A stretch of DNA of 64,000 bases from Mycobacterium stomatepiae (lineage in GTDB: Bacteria; Actinomycetota; Actinomycetes; Mycobacteriales; Mycobacteriaceae): assembly GCF_010731715.1 (NCBI RefSeq), contig NZ_AP022587.1:2108001-2172000 (forward strand), given 5' to 3'. The position numbers were made by a program, and so were the translations under genes. The notes under the pieces were generated by a model that worked only from the letters and a program-made list of their open reading frames with translations, did not search any database and had not been told where the DNA came from. Shown piece by piece: positions 1 to 9,162 of this stretch (its first letter is position 1; every line of letters starts with the position of its first letter).

Positions 1-422
1 TCCAGTCGTTCGTCGACCACGCGTCCTCGAACCGCGGGATTCACCCCGTGGTTCGCGATTTCCTCGCGCAGCCATCCCACACCCACGCCGAAGCGAAATC
101 GTCCCTGCGACACCAGATCCAGCGATGCGACTTCTTTGGCGGTGTAGATCGGATCGCGCTGCGGGATCAGCGCTATGCCGGTGCCCACCAGCAGGTTTTG
201 CGTCGCGACCGCAGCAGCCGTCAGCGCCACGAACGGATCCAGCGTGCGGTAGTACTTCGCCGGAATCGGGCCGCCGCTCGGGTAGGGACTTTTCGTATCG
301 ACGGGAATGTGGGAGTGCTCGGCCAAAAACAGCGACTCGAACCCTCGCTCCTCGAGTCCCCTTCCCAGCTCGACCGGGCTGATGCCCTCGTCGGTGACAA
401 ACGTCAGCACACCCAAACCCAT
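1..422 (-). CDS. LLM-class F420-dependent oxidoreductase, 3' end outside window
   Basis: This is the N-terminal 140 residues of a luciferase-like (LLM) flavin/F420 oxidoreductase. The ATG is at 422 and the gene runs off the left edge. Visible family features are an LTFVTDEG start, the AEHSHIP segment, YYRTLDPFVAL, and the GRFRFGVGVGW motif followed by E-E near residue 120. It is a paralogue of the complete enzyme at 19574-20404: both share ERGFxSL, AEHxHIP, YYRTLDPFV and QRDPI. The substrate is unknown. F420 rather than FMN use is inferred from the mycobacterial context. It is divergent from the monooxygenase at 526. Confidence 0.85.
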   Translation of the reverse strand, partial: MGLGVLTFVTDEGISPVELGRGLEERGFESLFLAEHSHIPVDTKSPYPSGGPIPAKYYRTLDPFVALTAAAVATQNLLVGTGIALIPQRDPIYTAKEVASLDLVSQGRFRFGVGVGWLREEIANHGVNPAVRGRVVDERL

Positions 423-525
423 GTCTGCTCCCCTCGCCGGATGACGATCATCAGTCAACCGCATCGAGGCTCACGTGTCATCGATCAGATTCCTCACGGG
501 CCGAAGTCGTGCGACAGTTTGTCCG

Positions 526-2088
526 ATGACGAAAAACGTTGCGGCGATCGGCGCCGGGCCCAGTGGGCTGGTCGCCGCGCGTTGGCTCTTACGGCAAGGA
601 TTCGAGCCGATCATCTTCGAGCGGGCCCCGACGCTGGGCGGGCAGTGGGCGGGCCTGCATGGCCGCAGCGGCGTGTGGCCGAGCATGCATACCAATAGCA
701 GTCGCACCGTCACCGCCTTCAGCGACCTCGAGCACACGACGGACCACGTCTATCTGTCCAACCGCGAGGTCCTCGATTACCTGCATCGCTATGCCGACAC
801 GTTCGGCCTCACGTCACGTATCCGGCTGGGCGCCCCGGTCGAACTGATCAGGCGGGATCCAGCCGGCTGGGTGGTGAGGCACACCGGCACCGACCGGCAC
901 TTCGAGCGAGTTGTGGTGGCCAGCGGGCGATTTCATGCCCCCGCCATTCCGACCGTGCCGGGTCTCGAGACCTTCTCCGGCCCCGCCGGGGCCATCTCCA
1001 CTTATCGCTATCGCGATGGATCCACCTATCGCGGTAAACGAGTTCTCGTCGCGGGCTGCGCGATCAGTGCCCTGGAAATCGCGTCGGAGCTCGCCGAGCT
1101 CGGTGCAGCGCGCGTCGTCGTCACCCAGCGGCGGCAACGCTATATCGCGCCGAAGTTCGTCGCGGGTGTCCCCTCCGACCACCGGCTCTACACCCGCCAC
1201 GGCGCCCTGGCGACCGAGCATCTGGCCGCCGCCGAGATCGACCAGATGCTCAAGGAGATCGTCGTAAGCGCCGCGGGCAGCCCCGATCAGTACGGCGCGC
1301 CCGCACCCGATCCCTCGTTGTCGACGGCGGGCGTGACGCTGAGCCAGCACTATCTTCCATTGGTTGCCGAGGGCCGAATCTCGGTGCACCCCTGGATGAA
1401 ATCCGTCGCGGGTTGCACCGTGACTTTCGCCGACGGGCATGCCGAGCAGTTCGACGGGATCATCTTCGGCACCGGCTTCCGGCTTAGTCTGCCGTTCCTC
1501 AGTGACGACATCCGGGCGGTACTCGACCTCGACGCGATGCACCTGGACGCCGACCGCTACACGTTTCATCCCGACCTGCCGGGCTTGGCGTTCATGGGCC
1601 TATGGGACCAGTCGGGCGGATACTTTGTGCCGCTGGAACTTCAGGCCAGATGGATCGCGTACACGTGGGGCGGTGCGATCCCGGCAATCGCGGAGGGCGA
1701 CCAACGCTCGGCGATCGATGCCTATCGCGCCAATCGGGGAACGTCGCAGAAGACCCGGATGGACCTCGCGGCGCTGACCTTCGCCCGCGCCGCCGGGGTC
1801 GAGCCCAGCCTGGACAACTGGCCGCGGCTGCGCCGTGCATTGCTGTTCGGCCCGCTTGCGCCGAGTTGCTTCCGGCTCGAGGGCCCGGATGCCTTACCCG
1901 ACGCGGCCGAGCGGTTCGAACGCGATGCCGCCCGCTTCGGCGCGATCACATCGAACGACATGACCGCACGCGAACAGGGCCAATGGTCGCGGGTTCAAGC
2001 CGCCGACTCTGGCCTCAGCCGGCCGGCATCTCGGCTGCGGTGGGCCCGCGCCGCGCCGCCCCCCACAACCCGACGCCGATTCCAATGA
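526..2088 (+). CDS. Flavin-containing monooxygenase (FMO / Baeyer-Villiger type)
   Basis: This is a 520-residue NAD(P)H-dependent flavoprotein. The FAD motif AIGAGPSGLVAA lies right after the chosen ATG at 526 (MTKNVAAIG). An upstream ATG at 475 would add 17 residues that do not resemble the family. A second dinucleotide site is near residue 185 (VLVAGCAISALEIA), where the usual second glycine of GxGxSA is alanine. IIFGTGF near residue 320 is the third FMO-type motif. The family oxygenates soft nucleophiles or ketones; the substrate here cannot be read from sequence. The 3' end overlaps the convergent membrane gene by 74 bases. Confidence 0.85.
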   Translation: MTKNVAAIGAGPSGLVAARWLLRQGFEPIIFERAPTLGGQWAGLHGRSGVWPSMHTNSSRTVTAFSDLEHTTDHVYLSNREVLDYLHRYADTFGLTSRIRLGAPVELIRRDPAGWVVRHTGTDRHFERVVVASGRFHAPAIPTVPGLETFSGPAGAISTYRYRDGSTYRGKRVLVAGCAISALEIASELAELGAARVVVTQRRQRYIAPKFVAGVPSDHRLYTRHGALATEHLAAAEIDQMLKEIVVSAAGSPDQYGAPAPDPSLSTAGVTLSQHYLPLVAEGRISVHPWMKSVAGCTVTFADGHAEQFDGIIFGTGFRLSLPFLSDDIRAVLDLDAMHLDADRYTFHPDLPGLAFMGLWDQSGGYFVPLELQARWIAYTWGGAIPAIAEGDQRSAIDAYRANRGTSQKTRMDLAALTFARAAGVEPSLDNWPRLRRALLFGPLAPSCFRLEGPDALPDAAERFERDAARFGAITSNDMTAREQGQWSRVQAADSGLSRPASRLRWARAAPPPTTRRRFQ

Positions 2089-2410
2089 CGGCGCCGCCCA
2101 GGCCGATCAGCTGTTGTGAGCGCTTGAGCTCGCTGTGCACACTCAGGCCACCCAGCAGATCCGACGCGTCGGCCCCGCCGGACGCCAGGAACCACCCGCG
2201 AGTGTTCTTGCCGCGCAACGCGGCTGAGGCAAGCAACCCGCCGATCAACGCGTCGCGGTAACCCATCGATCGCAGCAGTAGTCGCGCCGTCGGAGTCGGC
2301 TCCCCGGGGTCGCCCCAGAGCTTGTTCGCACCGAGGGGATCAACGAGAAAGTGGACATCCGAAGCGAGTCGGATACTGCCCGCGATGAGCGCGGCACGGT
2401 CGATCGGCAT
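2015..2410 (-). CDS. Small membrane protein, DUF4267-like
   Basis: This 131-residue protein has about four hydrophobic segments: an N-terminal one around ALIAGSIRLA, one at GGLLASAAL, one around the DASDLLGGL stretch, and a C-terminal one at GLGGAVIGIGVGLWGAA. The pattern GYRDALIG followed by R-G-W-F and A-S-D resembles DUF4267 membrane proteins of unknown function. It is convergent with and overlaps the monooxygenase gene, so the two cannot be in one operon. Confidence 0.7.
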   Translation of the reverse strand: MPIDRAALIAGSIRLASDVHFLVDPLGANKLWGDPGEPTPTARLLLRSMGYRDALIGGLLASAALRGKNTRGWFLASGGADASDLLGGLSVHSELKRSQQLIGLGGAVIGIGVGLWGAARRGPTAAEMPAG

Positions 2411-2430
2411 GGCCGCAGCCTATCCCTGCC

Positions 2431-4707
2431 TCACCGGGCCGCGGTAACCCCGTCCGCCCCGGCGCCGACGGCGTGTTTCGCAAGGCAGGCCGCGCCAGGA
2501 GCGCAGGTTTCGACGACAGCTTTCAGCTCGTCGGCGGACAACCGAGCCGAGGCGCCGGTGAACTTCGGGTCGATGACGCTGCTGCCGAATTCGAGCCACT
2601 TCGGGTCAGCCGCCACATCGAGGAAACTAGCCAGCCGCGCCAGAGACGACCGGGTGTCGGCGACCAGGTCCGCGTAGGACAGCGGCAGGTAGCGGCCCGC
2701 GGGCAGGTCGGCGAGCTCGGATTCGCCGGTGACGATCAGTTCGCTCCACATCCGGGCGAAGCGGGCGATGGGCAGGTTCTGGCCCATCAGGGTGTCGACC
2801 TCGCAGGTGTCGCCGACCAGGGACGCGAGCTCGATCGGTATCGCCGTCGGATCCAGCCGCAGGCCGGGGTGTCGACGCTCCGGGTCGAGATCGAGGAGCT
2901 CCAGCGCGTCTTGAATCAGCGCCATCAAACGGAATCCGGTGTGTTCGCTCATCGAGACCGCCGTGTCCGGCCCATTGCGGTACAGGTGCACGAACTTCGC
3001 GTCGGGGAACGTCTCACGCAGCCACGGGACACTGCTCAACGACATGGCTGACCGCTCCACCACCACGGTCCCACCGAAATGCCTTGCAAGCCAAGCGAAG
3101 AGCTGCTGGTAGTGCCGCCGCGACGTTTGCTCAGGCCACGCCGGAATCTCCGCGGCGAGGGCATCGAACACGCCGTCGGGGTCCGACGAAAGATGCGGCA
3201 GCGTCATCATGGAAATCGCGGGGATCCCGGTCGTGCCCGCATCGAATCGGGTTCCCTGCAGGCGCGGGTAGATGAACTCCGGCATGGCCGAACCGCCGCG
3301 GACCATGGAGTCGAAGATCGGGTGCGGCTCGGCCAGCATCCGCCAGAACTGTTCGCCGGACAGCACCTGGTCGGCGGCCGACGACGCGCGCACCGAGAGG
3401 TAGAACTCGTTGAGGCTGAGCACATCTGGGTGAGCGGTGAGGACTCGCGACAGCGCAGTCGATCCGCTGCGTCCGACCGTGACGATGAACGTCAGCCCCC
3501 GAATGGGGCGCACCCGGTCGGCGGCGTGCGCGGTGACGTCGAATGGACCTCCGACAGCCACCAGGGGTGCGACCGTCGACTCCCGGGGTTCGTGCTTCTC
3601 GGGTTTGATCGTGAGGTAGCGCTTGTACCGCCCGACGCTGCCCAGCAGATAGTCGAAGTCGACGATCGTCTCGCGGTGTGGCTCGCCAATCACCGCTCGC
3701 GTACCGGTCGTGTCGTAGGTCCGGCTGTGCCCGAGGTACGGGAAAAACCCGCTGGCCCACCGCAGCCGTCGTTCCAGCAGATTGGGGCCCTCGATCGGGC
3801 CCTCCACCAGCGTCAGAGGGATCGGCGAGAGCGCGTTGAACAAGTCCACCAGCGTTTGCACCGCGACGTCGTGGTGGTGGACGACGTGATAGGTGCTCAG
3901 GCCGCCGGGGGCCAGCCGCATCAAGCGGACCATCTCGTCGGCGGCTTCGTCGGCCGGCATGTAGTTCAGATGGCCGTTGTGATCCCCCCTGAGCCTGATC
4001 GACATTTTGGTGCGCAACGGCCGCCCGGAGACCGAGAACAGGCGCATGCCGCTGTCCGCCGACGTGGACAGAAAGGAAAGCGGGTGCAGGGGGAAGTCCG
4101 GATGCGGTGGGCGATTGACGATCAGGGCGCTCGGCCGCAGCACCACGACCCGGCGCCCGGTCCGCCGCGCCCAGTCCCGTACCAGCGACTCGGACTCGAA
4201 TTTGGACTGCTCGTAGTTGTTCTCGAGCCCTTGTTCGTCGCCCAGCTCCGTCTCGCAGATGAGACCCGACTTCCGCTTCCCGGCGACGAAAGCGGTCGAC
4301 ACATGGAACAGATCCGGCTCGCGCGATCCGGCCTCGGCGAGTTCGAGGATGCGAGTGGTCCCACCGACGTTGGTACTGCGCAGGTCGGCTAGGTCGGCGT
4401 CGAGCTCGATGCTGCCGGCGCAGTGCAGGATAGCGTCGGCGCTGTCGGCGAGTTCCTGGAATCGGCCCTCGGACAGCCCCAATTTGGGTGCGGCGAGGTC
4501 CACCGGCACAACGGTGAGTCGTTGGCGCAGCTCGTCCTCGGTCCACACCCGCCCATCGGTGACGGCCAGCGGGAGGGCCTTGCCGATGCGAGTGATTGGG
4601 TCCGACTGCGGCCGGGTAAGCAGCGTGAACGTCTCATCCCCGCGAAGGAGTTCTCCCAGGATGTGAATCCCGAGAAACCCGGTCGCGCCCGTGATCGCCC
4701 AGTGCAT
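2431..4707 (-). CDS. Fused thioester-reductase-type SDR and sulfotransferase
   Basis: This 758-residue protein has two enzymatic halves. Residues 1-365 form an extended-SDR acyl/thioester reductase domain (male-sterility/NAD_binding_4 type), with GATGFLG at 7-13, HVSTAFVAG near 135-143 and the catalytic Y165-x3-K169 (YEQSK). Residues 400-745 form a sulfotransferase, with the 5'-phosphosulfate loop TVGRSGST at 410-417 and a 3'-phosphate-like segment LYRNGPDTAVSM near 575. Members of the first family reduce acyl thioesters to aldehydes or alcohols; members of the second move sulfate from PAPS to a hydroxyl. A reduce-then-sulfate route to a sulfated fatty alcohol is an inference. It is divergent from the MmpL gene starting at 5081. 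Confidence 0.85.
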   Translation of the reverse strand: MHWAITGATGFLGIHILGELLRGDETFTLLTRPQSDPITRIGKALPLAVTDGRVWTEDELRQRLTVVPVDLAAPKLGLSEGRFQELADSADAILHCAGSIELDADLADLRSTNVGGTTRILELAEAGSREPDLFHVSTAFVAGKRKSGLICETELGDEQGLENNYEQSKFESESLVRDWARRTGRRVVVLRPSALIVNRPPHPDFPLHPLSFLSTSADSGMRLFSVSGRPLRTKMSIRLRGDHNGHLNYMPADEAADEMVRLMRLAPGGLSTYHVVHHHDVAVQTLVDLFNALSPIPLTLVEGPIEGPNLLERRLRWASGFFPYLGHSRTYDTTGTRAVIGEPHRETIVDFDYLLGSVGRYKRYLTIKPEKHEPRESTVAPLVAVGGPFDVTAHAADRVRPIRGLTFIVTVGRSGSTALSRVLTAHPDVLSLNEFYLSVRASSAADQVLSGEQFWRMLAEPHPIFDSMVRGGSAMPEFIYPRLQGTRFDAGTTGIPAISMMTLPHLSSDPDGVFDALAAEIPAWPEQTSRRHYQQLFAWLARHFGGTVVVERSAMSLSSVPWLRETFPDAKFVHLYRNGPDTAVSMSEHTGFRLMALIQDALELLDLDPERRHPGLRLDPTAIPIELASLVGDTCEVDTLMGQNLPIARFARMWSELIVTGESELADLPAGRYLPLSYADLVADTRSSLARLASFLDVAADPKWLEFGSSVIDPKFTGASARLSADELKAVVETCAPGAACLAKHAVGAGADGVTAAR

Positions 4708-4985
4708 TACTACCCGTCCTCGCGCGAGACTTCGCGCCGAAACAGCCCGAATAACCCCCTCGCGAACTTACTTGCCGATCAGAGGTGCCGCCATCCGATC
4801 GACATACTTGAACCCGTTACCGCAGCTCACAAGACTGGCAGACGCCAACGAGCGCTGGCGGCGGCCGTAGGCTGTAATAGGTTTCCTGTCGCCGTCGATT
4901 CATCAATGAGAGACTTTGGAAGCGTTGCCTGGACATCACCTGCCCTCGCGGCAGGTTGACCGCATCACCGAGGAGACGAGAAATA
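4708..4985. other. Divergent intergenic region between reductase-sulfotransferase and MmpL genes
   Basis: These roughly 280 bases must hold the promoters of both divergent genes. The reductase side is comparatively AT-rich (around 4735-4810). A purine-rich ribosome-binding stretch, GAGGAGACGAG, lies near 4970-4980 just ahead of a possible short reading frame. No MmpS gene or remnant is visible. Confidence 0.5.
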
Positions 4986-5084
4986 GTGACAGCGGCTGCT
5001 GGCGCACCGGGGAGGACAGCGTGGCCCGAAGGGATCACGACTGACGTGAACGCCGACAACTTCTGCTGGCTGTGGGCCCTATGA
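4986..5084 (+). CDS. Possible 32-residue leader peptide overlapping the MmpL start
   Basis: A GTG at 4986 follows a GAGGAG purine stretch by about ten bases and opens a 32-codon frame. The frame ends with TGA at 5082-5084, overlapping the ATG of MmpL (5081) in an ATGA junction. The deduced peptide starts [10 protein letters not shown] and ends DNFCWLWAL, with one Cys and three Trp. The ATGA overlap and ribosome-binding site suggest a translationally coupled small gene or leader. The peptide has no family I recognise, and a chance frame is possible. Confidence 0.35.
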   Translation: MTAAAGAPGRTAWPEGITTDVNADNFCWLWAL

Positions 5085-7966
5085 CGGATCCACGAGTCGA
5101 CGGTGAACGTCGAACGCCCTTTGTCGCGCGGACGATCCATCGGATGTCTGTGCCCATCATCTTGGCGTGGCTGGCCCTCACCGTGATCGTGACGATGGCC
5201 ATCCCCTCGCTCGAGAAGGTGGAGCAAGAGCGCTCGGTGTCGCTGAGCCCCAAAGATGCGCCGTCAATCCAGGCCATGCAGCGCTTGGGCCAGGACTTCA
5301 AGGAATCCAATTCCGACGCCTTGGCGATGATCGTCCTGGAAAGCCAGCAGCCGCTGCGCGACGATGCTCACCACTACTACAACCAATTGCTCAAGCAATT
5401 GGAAAGCGATCCGGACCATGTCCAGCACATTCAGGACCTGTGGGGAAACCCGGTCACCGCGAGCGGCGCGCAAAGCGAGGACGGTAAAGCCGCATACGTG
5501 CAGCTCAAGCTGGCCGGCAACCAGGGCACGAGCCTGGCGAATGAGTCAGCCGACGCCGTCCGCAACATCGTGGACCGGATGCCTCCGCCGGCCGGGGTCA
5601 AGGTCTACGTCACCGGCCCCGCGCCGCTCATTTCGGACCTGAATCACAGCGGTCAGAAGACGATCCTCAAGGTCACGCTGGTGAGCCTCGCGGTGATCTT
5701 CATCATGCTGCTGCTGGTCTACCGTTCACTTATCACGGTCATCTTGCTGCTGCTGATGGTCGGAATAGAACTGCAGGTGGCGCGCCAAATCGTCGCATTC
5801 CTTGGGAACATCGGCGCCATCAGTCTTTCCACTTTCGCCGCTAATCTGCTGATCACTCTCGCGCTCGCGGCGGGAACGGACTACGGCATCTTTTTCGTCG
5901 GCCGCTATCAGGAGGCCCGCCAGGCCGGAGAAGATCCGGCGACGGCGTACTTCACGACGTACCGCAGCACGGCCAAGGTTGTGTTGGCGTCCGGATTGAC
6001 GATCGCCGGGTCTGTTTTCTGCCTCAGCTTCACCCGGATGCCCTATTTCCAGACGATCGGTATCCCCTGCGCGGTCGGCATGCTCGTTGCGGTGGCGATC
6101 GCGCTCACGCTGGTTCCGGCGGTTCTTGCCATCGGTGGCCGAGTCGGTCTGTTGGAGCCCCGGCGAACGAGCACGGATCGGCGCTGGCGCCGGATCGGCA
6201 CGGCGGTCGTCCGGTGGCCAGGACCCATTTTCGCCGCGGCATGTGCCGTCACTCTGGTGGGCCTGCTCGCGCTGCCGGGGTACACGACCAACTACCACGA
6301 TCGCGTGTATCTCCCCGATGACCTCCCGACCAACCAGGGCTATTCGGCCGCAATTCGGCACTTTCCGCTGGGCCGAATGTTGCCCGAGTTCGTGTTGATC
6401 GAGGCCGATCACGATATGCGCAATCCGTCAGATTTTCTGGTGCTGGAGCGACTGGCCAAGGGTGTTCTCGCGGTCCCCGGCGTCTCCCGGGTGCAGTCCG
6501 TCACCCGGCCCGCGGGGACCGCGATGGCGCACACGACGATTCCGTTCAGGTTCGGCGTCATGAACGCAAGCCAATTGGTGAACCTCGAATATCAAAAAGC
6601 CCGCATGAACGACATGCTGCTGCAGGCCGATGAGCTGAACAAATCGATCAGAATCACGACAACGCTGTACCACCTGATACTCCAACTCAACGCGGTGACG
6701 CATGACCTGGCCGGCCGAACGCACGAAGTCCAGGCGATCACCGGCGAACTACGAGACCAGATCTCGAACTTCGAGGATTTCCTGAGACCGATCCGCAGCT
6801 ACTTCTACTGGGAAAAGCACTGCTACGACATCCCCATCTGCTTTGCGATCAGATCGCTTTTCGATTCGTTCGACGGCATCGACGCGATCAACGACAAGCT
6901 GGGCGAGCTGGTCATCAACATCGACAAGATCGACGTGCTGATGCCGAAGCTGGCCGCCGAGCTTCCGATTCAGATCGAAACCATGAAGAGCATGCGCACC
7001 ATGATGCTGACCATGCATTCGACCATGACCGGCATCATCGGCCAAGCCGATTCGCAGGGGAATATCTCGACGGAGATGGGCGAGGCGTTCGACGCGGCGA
7101 AAAACGACGACACCTTCTACCTGCCGCCGGAGATTTTCAAGAACCCCACCTTCCAGCGCGTGATGGGGCTGTTCATGTCGCCGGATGGGAAAGCGGCGCG
7201 CATGACCATTTCGGATAGGGGAGATCCCGCCACTCCCGAAGGCATCGCGCGCGTCAAGGCGATCAAGACCGCGGCCGAGGAGGCGCTAAAGTCCACACCG
7301 CTGGAGAACACCAGCATTTATGTCGGCGGCGTCTCGGCCACCTACAAAGACTTGCAAGACGGCTCCCAATATGACCTGATGATCGCCGGAATCGCTTCGC
7401 TCTGTCTCATTTTCGCGATCATGCTGATGATCACGCGAAGCTTTGTCGCGGCGATGGTGATCGTGGGTACGGTCGTCACGTCGCTGGGGGCGTCGATCGG
7501 ACTGTCGGTGCTGCTCTGGCAGCACATCATCGGGCTCGGGCTGGAATGGCTCGTGTTGCCGATGTCCGTCATCATCTTGTTGGCGGTGGGGTCCGACTAC
7601 AACCTGCTGCTTGTCTCTCGGATGAAAGAAGAGCTCGGCGCCGGTATCAATACGGGCATCATCCGGGCGATGGGCGGTACCGGAAAGGTCGTCACGGCCG
7701 CCGGCCTGGTATTCGCCGTCACGATGGCCTCCATGGTCGTCAGCGACCTGACGGTGATCGGCCAAATCGGGACCACGATCGGTCTGGGCCTGCTGTTCGA
7801 CACCTTGATCGTGCGCGCCTTCATGACGCCCTCCATCGCCGCGCTGCTGAGACGCTGGTTCTGGTGGCCGTTGAAGGTGCGGCCGCGGCCGGCCAGCTAC
7901 CTGCTCCGGTCCGAGGGGCCCCGCCCGATGGTGCGCGCCCTGCTCGGCACCCGGGCGCCCGACTAA
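5081..7966 (+). CDS. mmpL: MmpL family RND lipid transporter without MmpS
   Basis: This is an RND-superfamily inner-membrane exporter of about 961 residues, typical for MmpL. The N-terminal helix [14 protein letters not shown] is followed by a periplasmic porter domain, a block of helices containing the GTDYGIFF motif (Asp-Tyr pair of the proton relay) near residue 270, and a second loop. That loop carries the MmpL4/5-type coiled-coil region with [16 protein letters not shown] second helix block with [12 protein letters not shown] follows. GTG 5072 is an alternative start, but ATG 5081 overlaps the upstream short frame. No mmpS lies beside it. The divergent lipid-modifying fusion gene suggests a lipid substrate. 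Confidence 0.9.
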   Translation: MTDPRVDGERRTPFVARTIHRMSVPIILAWLALTVIVTMAIPSLEKVEQERSVSLSPKDAPSIQAMQRLGQDFKESNSDALAMIVLESQQPLRDDAHHYYNQLLKQLESDPDHVQHIQDLWGNPVTASGAQSEDGKAAYVQLKLAGNQGTSLANESADAVRNIVDRMPPPAGVKVYVTGPAPLISDLNHSGQKTILKVTLVSLAVIFIMLLLVYRSLITVILLLLMVGIELQVARQIVAFLGNIGAISLSTFAANLLITLALAAGTDYGIFFVGRYQEARQAGEDPATAYFTTYRSTAKVVLASGLTIAGSVFCLSFTRMPYFQTIGIPCAVGMLVAVAIALTLVPAVLAIGGRVGLLEPRRTSTDRRWRRIGTAVVRWPGPIFAAACAVTLVGLLALPGYTTNYHDRVYLPDDLPTNQGYSAAIRHFPLGRMLPEFVLIEADHDMRNPSDFLVLERLAKGVLAVPGVSRVQSVTRPAGTAMAHTTIPFRFGVMNASQLVNLEYQKARMNDMLLQADELNKSIRITTTLYHLILQLNAVTHDLAGRTHEVQAITGELRDQISNFEDFLRPIRSYFYWEKHCYDIPICFAIRSLFDSFDGIDAINDKLGELVINIDKIDVLMPKLAAELPIQIETMKSMRTMMLTMHSTMTGIIGQADSQGNISTEMGEAFDAAKNDDTFYLPPEIFKNPTFQRVMGLFMSPDGKAARMTISDRGDPATPEGIARVKAIKTAAEEALKSTPLENTSIYVGGVSATYKDLQDGSQYDLMIAGIASLCLIFAIMLMITRSFVAAMVIVGTVVTSLGASIGLSVLLWQHIIGLGLEWLVLPMSVIILLAVGSDYNLLLVSRMKEELGAGINTGIIRAMGGTGKVVTAAGLVFAVTMASMVVSDLTVIGQIGTTIGLGLLFDTLIVRAFMTPSIAALLRRWFWWPLKVRPRPASYLLRSEGPRPMVRALLGTRAPD

Positions 7967-7996
7967 GACGCCGCACCGTCGCTCGCGGCCGCTACC

Positions 7997-8626
7997 ATGG
8001 CCGTCATGTCCGAGCCGGTACCCGCTACCGACAAGACTGCCGGGCTGGCCGAGAGCGAGACCGCCGCCGCGCCCACTGCCGCGGAACCCGAGGCGGTCAC
8101 GTCGGCCAACTCGGCCGGTCTGGCGTGGTCGCGCGGCGATGACGACGTCGATACCTCGGGCGACGCGGTGGGCCCGCGCCAATCATGGCGCGCCACCTGG
8201 CGTACCGCGGCCGCCCTGCTCGCGGCCGGGCTCGTGATCGCCGGTGCAATCGTCCTTGGGCGTTCGCTGTTGACTACGCATCCCAAGGCCGCGGCGCCCG
8301 CACCCACCACGGCACCGACCTCCAAGGCGGCCCCAGCGACGGCATCGACGGCCGCCCCGTCATCAATCGTGTCGACACCGAGTCAGGACAACAAGTACGT
8401 TCAGGACCTCAACGATCAAGGAATCTCGTTCGCCAATCCGGATGCCGCCATCTACAACGGCAAGATGGTGTGCGAGAACATCCGTCTGGGCATGACGGTG
8501 CAGCAGATCATCGCGGATTTCCGCGCGAGCAACCCCGCGCTGGGCAGCCACGCCGAGACGTACGTGACCATCTCGGTGCACGCTTACTGCCCACAGAACA
8601 GCAACCTGGTCGCTAGCGGGCCCTAA
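7997..8626 (+). CDS. Membrane-anchored DUF732 protein
   Basis: This 209-residue protein has an acidic, Ala/Glu-rich N-terminal part, one transmembrane helix at about 72-92 (ALLAAGLVIAGAIVLG) and an Ala/Thr/Pro-rich linker. It ends in a DUF732 domain beginning at YVQDLNDQGISF, with the characteristic Cys pair (MVCENIRLGM and HAYCPQN). DUF732 domains are common in exported mycobacterial proteins and have no established function. ATG 8006 (MSEPV) is an alternative start. It lies 30 bases after mmpL, so it may be co-transcribed. A second DUF732 protein is at 10447. Confidence 0.8.
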   Translation: MAVMSEPVPATDKTAGLAESETAAAPTAAEPEAVTSANSAGLAWSRGDDDVDTSGDAVGPRQSWRATWRTAAALLAAGLVIAGAIVLGRSLLTTHPKAAAPAPTTAPTSKAAPATASTAAPSSIVSTPSQDNKYVQDLNDQGISFANPDAAIYNGKMVCENIRLGMTVQQIIADFRASNPALGSHAETYVTISVHAYCPQNSNLVASGP

Positions 8627-8838
8627 CCAACCCACCAAGCCTTCTCGGCGCCCTCATAGCACGAGTAGACGCCGCCGAGCATCAGAACCGGAACCACCAG
8701 GCGCGGCGCGAACTGAGCGAACAGCATCGCCACGGGCAGGATCAACAAACCGTGCCGTGCTTCGTCGATCCGAATATCTTTGAGCCGGCCCAGGATCCGC
8801 TCGATGGTGACACGATCCTCGAACCGGGCGAGTGGCGC
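8623..8838 (-). pseudogene. C-terminal remnant of a DUF808-type membrane protein
   Basis: Reading the minus strand from about 8838 gives an open stretch that contains LLILPVAMLFAQFAP and then VPVLMLGGVYSCYEGAEK. It closes with TAG at 8623-8625, which overlaps the stop of the facing DUF732 gene. The LMLGGxYxCYEGAEK pattern is the conserved C-terminal signature of DUF808 membrane proteins. The rest of the roughly 300-residue family is absent upstream, so this is read as a decayed fragment. Confidence rests on motif recall only. Confidence 0.55.
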
Positions 8839-9092
8839 AGACGGCTTTGGATCGGTGGACGGAGAGCCGGTAGTAGTCGTCGACCAGCCGGCCGCATCAG
8901 CACTAAAAAGGGTTGGGCTAGAACATATCTGAAACGTACTATCGAATGCGCTATCGCCTTTTCAAACGGTGGCCGTCGCTTTCGCGATGGTGATGTTGCA
9001 GGTGTGGCCTACTTCCGTTAGGAGACGGCCAACCAGATCACACCGGCTGCCGTACCGTGGGACTGATTTAGGTCGTGCCGATAAACGCTCCC
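8839..9092. other. Non-coding or decayed stretch before the P450 gene
   Basis: No convincing gene is seen between the DUF808 remnant and the ribosome-binding site of the P450. Short frames exist on both strands but carry no recognisable domain. The stretch presumably holds the P450 promoter; a lower-GC segment lies around 8905-8965. Confidence 0.4.
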
Positions 9093-9162
9093 GAGGAGGA
9101 TTGCTATCCAGACGAGCACCCGGTTTCGCTGGATCGCCAGGTATGGCGCTCCGCGCGCGTTC

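Noticed and set aside
3079..4392. Long open frame opposite the reductase-sulfotransferase gene
   Set aside because: It is a shadow produced by GC-rich codon bias; it is rich in Arg, His and Pro and lacks domain features.
7286..8182. Long minus-strand frame opposite mmpL
   Set aside because: It is a compositional shadow, rich in Arg, Gly and His, overlapping a clear RND transporter.
8752..9021. Plus-strand frame of 89 codons over the DUF808 remnant region
   Set aside because: It has no recognisable motif, and the opposite strand carries the DUF808 signature over its first part.
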